Positions 6,191-6,615 of a stretch of DNA of 6,615 nucleotides are shown piece by piece (position 1 is the first letter of the stretch; each line of letters begins with the position of its first letter). The stretch lies in NCBI GenBank assembly GCA_903930665.1, contig CAIYZI010000290.1:1-6615 (forward strand). Direction: 5' to 3'. A program made the position numbers and the translations under genes. The notes beneath the pieces are model-generated. The model saw only the letters and a list, made by a program, of their open reading frames with translations, made no database searches and was not told the origin of the DNA. Origin of the DNA: an uncultured beta proteobacterium (GTDB lineage: Bacteria; Pseudomonadota; Gammaproteobacteria; Burkholderiales; Burkholderiaceae).

Positions 6191-6230
6191 GATAAATTTA
6201 GATAAAAGTGGATTAATTTAGATAAAAATA
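6191..6230. repeat. 10-bp-phased AT-rich direct repeat
   Basis: Four successive 10-base blocks begin GATAAA, GATAAA, GATTAA, GATAAA at 6191, 6201, 6211 and 6221. At a larger scale, GATWAATTTAGATAAAA occurs twice, at 6191-6207 and 6211-6227, with one mismatch and a 20-base pitch. The one-helical-turn spacing would place every copy on the same face of the DNA, as in phased protein-binding sites or curved DNA. Confidence 0.6.
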
Positions 6231-6329
6231 TTTCTATTAATTTTATAGATATATACAATATATAGCTTGTAAGGCACATAATGACTGTATTTGATTCCGG
6301 CAAGCGGCACCAACACTACTCCATTTTTT

Positions 6330-6615
6330 TTAGATTTCGATATGTGCGCGTAAGCCATAAAAATTGACTGGCCCACGCGCAGAGTTATAGGCTGGGTTGG
6401 TAATGTGTTGGTAGTCGGCCGAAATATAAAGGTTTTTATAAACCTGCGCGCTGTAGTAAGTCTCAATAACTTGTTCTCTTTTATAGCTTAATGCGCTATC
6501 ACCGATAAACATCGTATAGCCACCTTGCTGAAGATAGCTAATTTCTGAAGCTGAGATTCCATTGATTGCATATCCAAGCCCAATAGTGTCATTTGGCCTA
6601 CTCCAGTTGCTACCC
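6330..6615 (-). CDS. OprB-family carbohydrate porin, C-terminal part only (5' end off right edge)
   Basis: The frame is open from the window edge to a TAA at 6332-6330 and gives the last 94 residues. The sequence shows the end of an OprB-type outer-membrane porin: SRPNDTIGLGYAING near its start, GDSALSYKREQVIETYYSAQ, then YISADYQHITNPAYN and RGPVNFYGLRAHIEI at the C-terminus. Alternating polar and aromatic residues fit the final beta strands, and the DYQ-I-NPAYN-RGPV series is a hallmark of this family. Such trimeric or monomeric barrels admit sugars or other small solutes through the outer membrane. The final residue is Ile, whereas many porins end in Phe. An ATG at 6512 is internal, not the start. 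The gene may belong to an uptake unit lying to the right; the adjacent Bug/TctC gene is on the same strand but nearly 520 bases away, so co-transcription is uncertain. Confidence 0.82.
   Translation of the reverse strand, partial: GSNWSRPNDTIGLGYAINGISASEISYLQQGGYTMFIGDSALSYKREQVIETYYSAQVYKNLYISADYQHITNPAYNSARGPVNFYGLRAHIEI

Larger units (their letters stand above)
5823..6329. other. Noncoding stretch between porin and Bug/TctC gene
   Basis: About 500 bases with stops in all frames and no supported gene or RNA. It contains an inverted repeat TTGGCG/CGCCAA (5875-5895), a run of eight C (5984-5991), the palindrome GCCTTAAGGC (6168-6177) and the phased AT-rich array at 6191-6230. No good promoter for the Bug/TctC gene stands out: a TATGAT at 5849-5844 on the minus strand lacks a -35, and a TTGACA at 5840-5835 is too near the start codon. 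No clear terminator follows the porin. Confidence 0.6.

Noticed and set aside
6218..6466. Minus-strand open frame of 82 codons overlapping the porin end
   Set aside because: It overlaps the porin in another frame, half of it lies in AT-rich noncoding DNA, and it resembles no protein family.
1..6615. CRISPR array, tRNA, rRNA or insertion sequence
   Set aside because: I found no regularly spaced identical repeats with unique spacers, no tRNA- or rRNA-like sequence and no transposase or paired terminal inverted repeats.

Overview
The window looks like a betaproteobacterial chromosome segment, most likely Burkholderiales of the Polynucleobacter type. The reasons are a stand-alone Bug/TctC-family binding protein (a family greatly expanded in that group), an OprB-type porin, moderate-to-low GC, and two small secreted proteins with a PEP-CTERM-like tail. 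The taxonomic call is an inference from gene content, not from a marker gene.

Layout, left to right. (1) Positions 1-1180, minus strand: a short, degenerate cytochrome P450-like gene is followed, with an 8-base overlap, by an acyl carrier protein (ACP) gene that runs off the left edge. The ACP uses a TTG start, but its phosphopantetheine motif is clear. (2) Positions 1405-2101 and 2246-3345, minus strand: two tandem, separate transcription units, each with a sigma70-like promoter, a signal-peptide protein and a UUCG-loop terminator. The two proteins differ in their bodies but share a nearly identical C-terminal sorting-like tail. A 15-bp repeat lies just beyond each terminator. (3) Positions 3404-4849, plus strand: a class I adenylate-forming acyl/aryl ligase, transcribed divergently from the second secreted protein. 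(4) Positions 4855-5811, minus strand: a Bug/TctC periplasmic solute-binding protein that converges on the ligase with 5 bp between stop codons. (5) Positions 5823-6329: a noncoding stretch with a 10-bp-phased AT-rich repeat. (6) Positions 6330-6615, minus strand: the C-terminal end of an OprB-family carbohydrate porin that runs off the right edge.

How it may fit together: ACP, P450-like protein and acyl-AMP ligase are the kinds of parts that activate and tailor a carrier-bound acyl chain, so the left edge may be the start of a type II fatty-acid/polyketide-like operon continuing outside the window. The ligase is about 2 kb away on the other strand, so its link to the ACP is only a hypothesis. 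The binding protein and porin are uptake components and need not be related to the rest. The least ordinary elements are the P450-like protein that lacks the ExxR motif but keeps the heme cysteine, and the shared C-terminal tail on the two secreted proteins.
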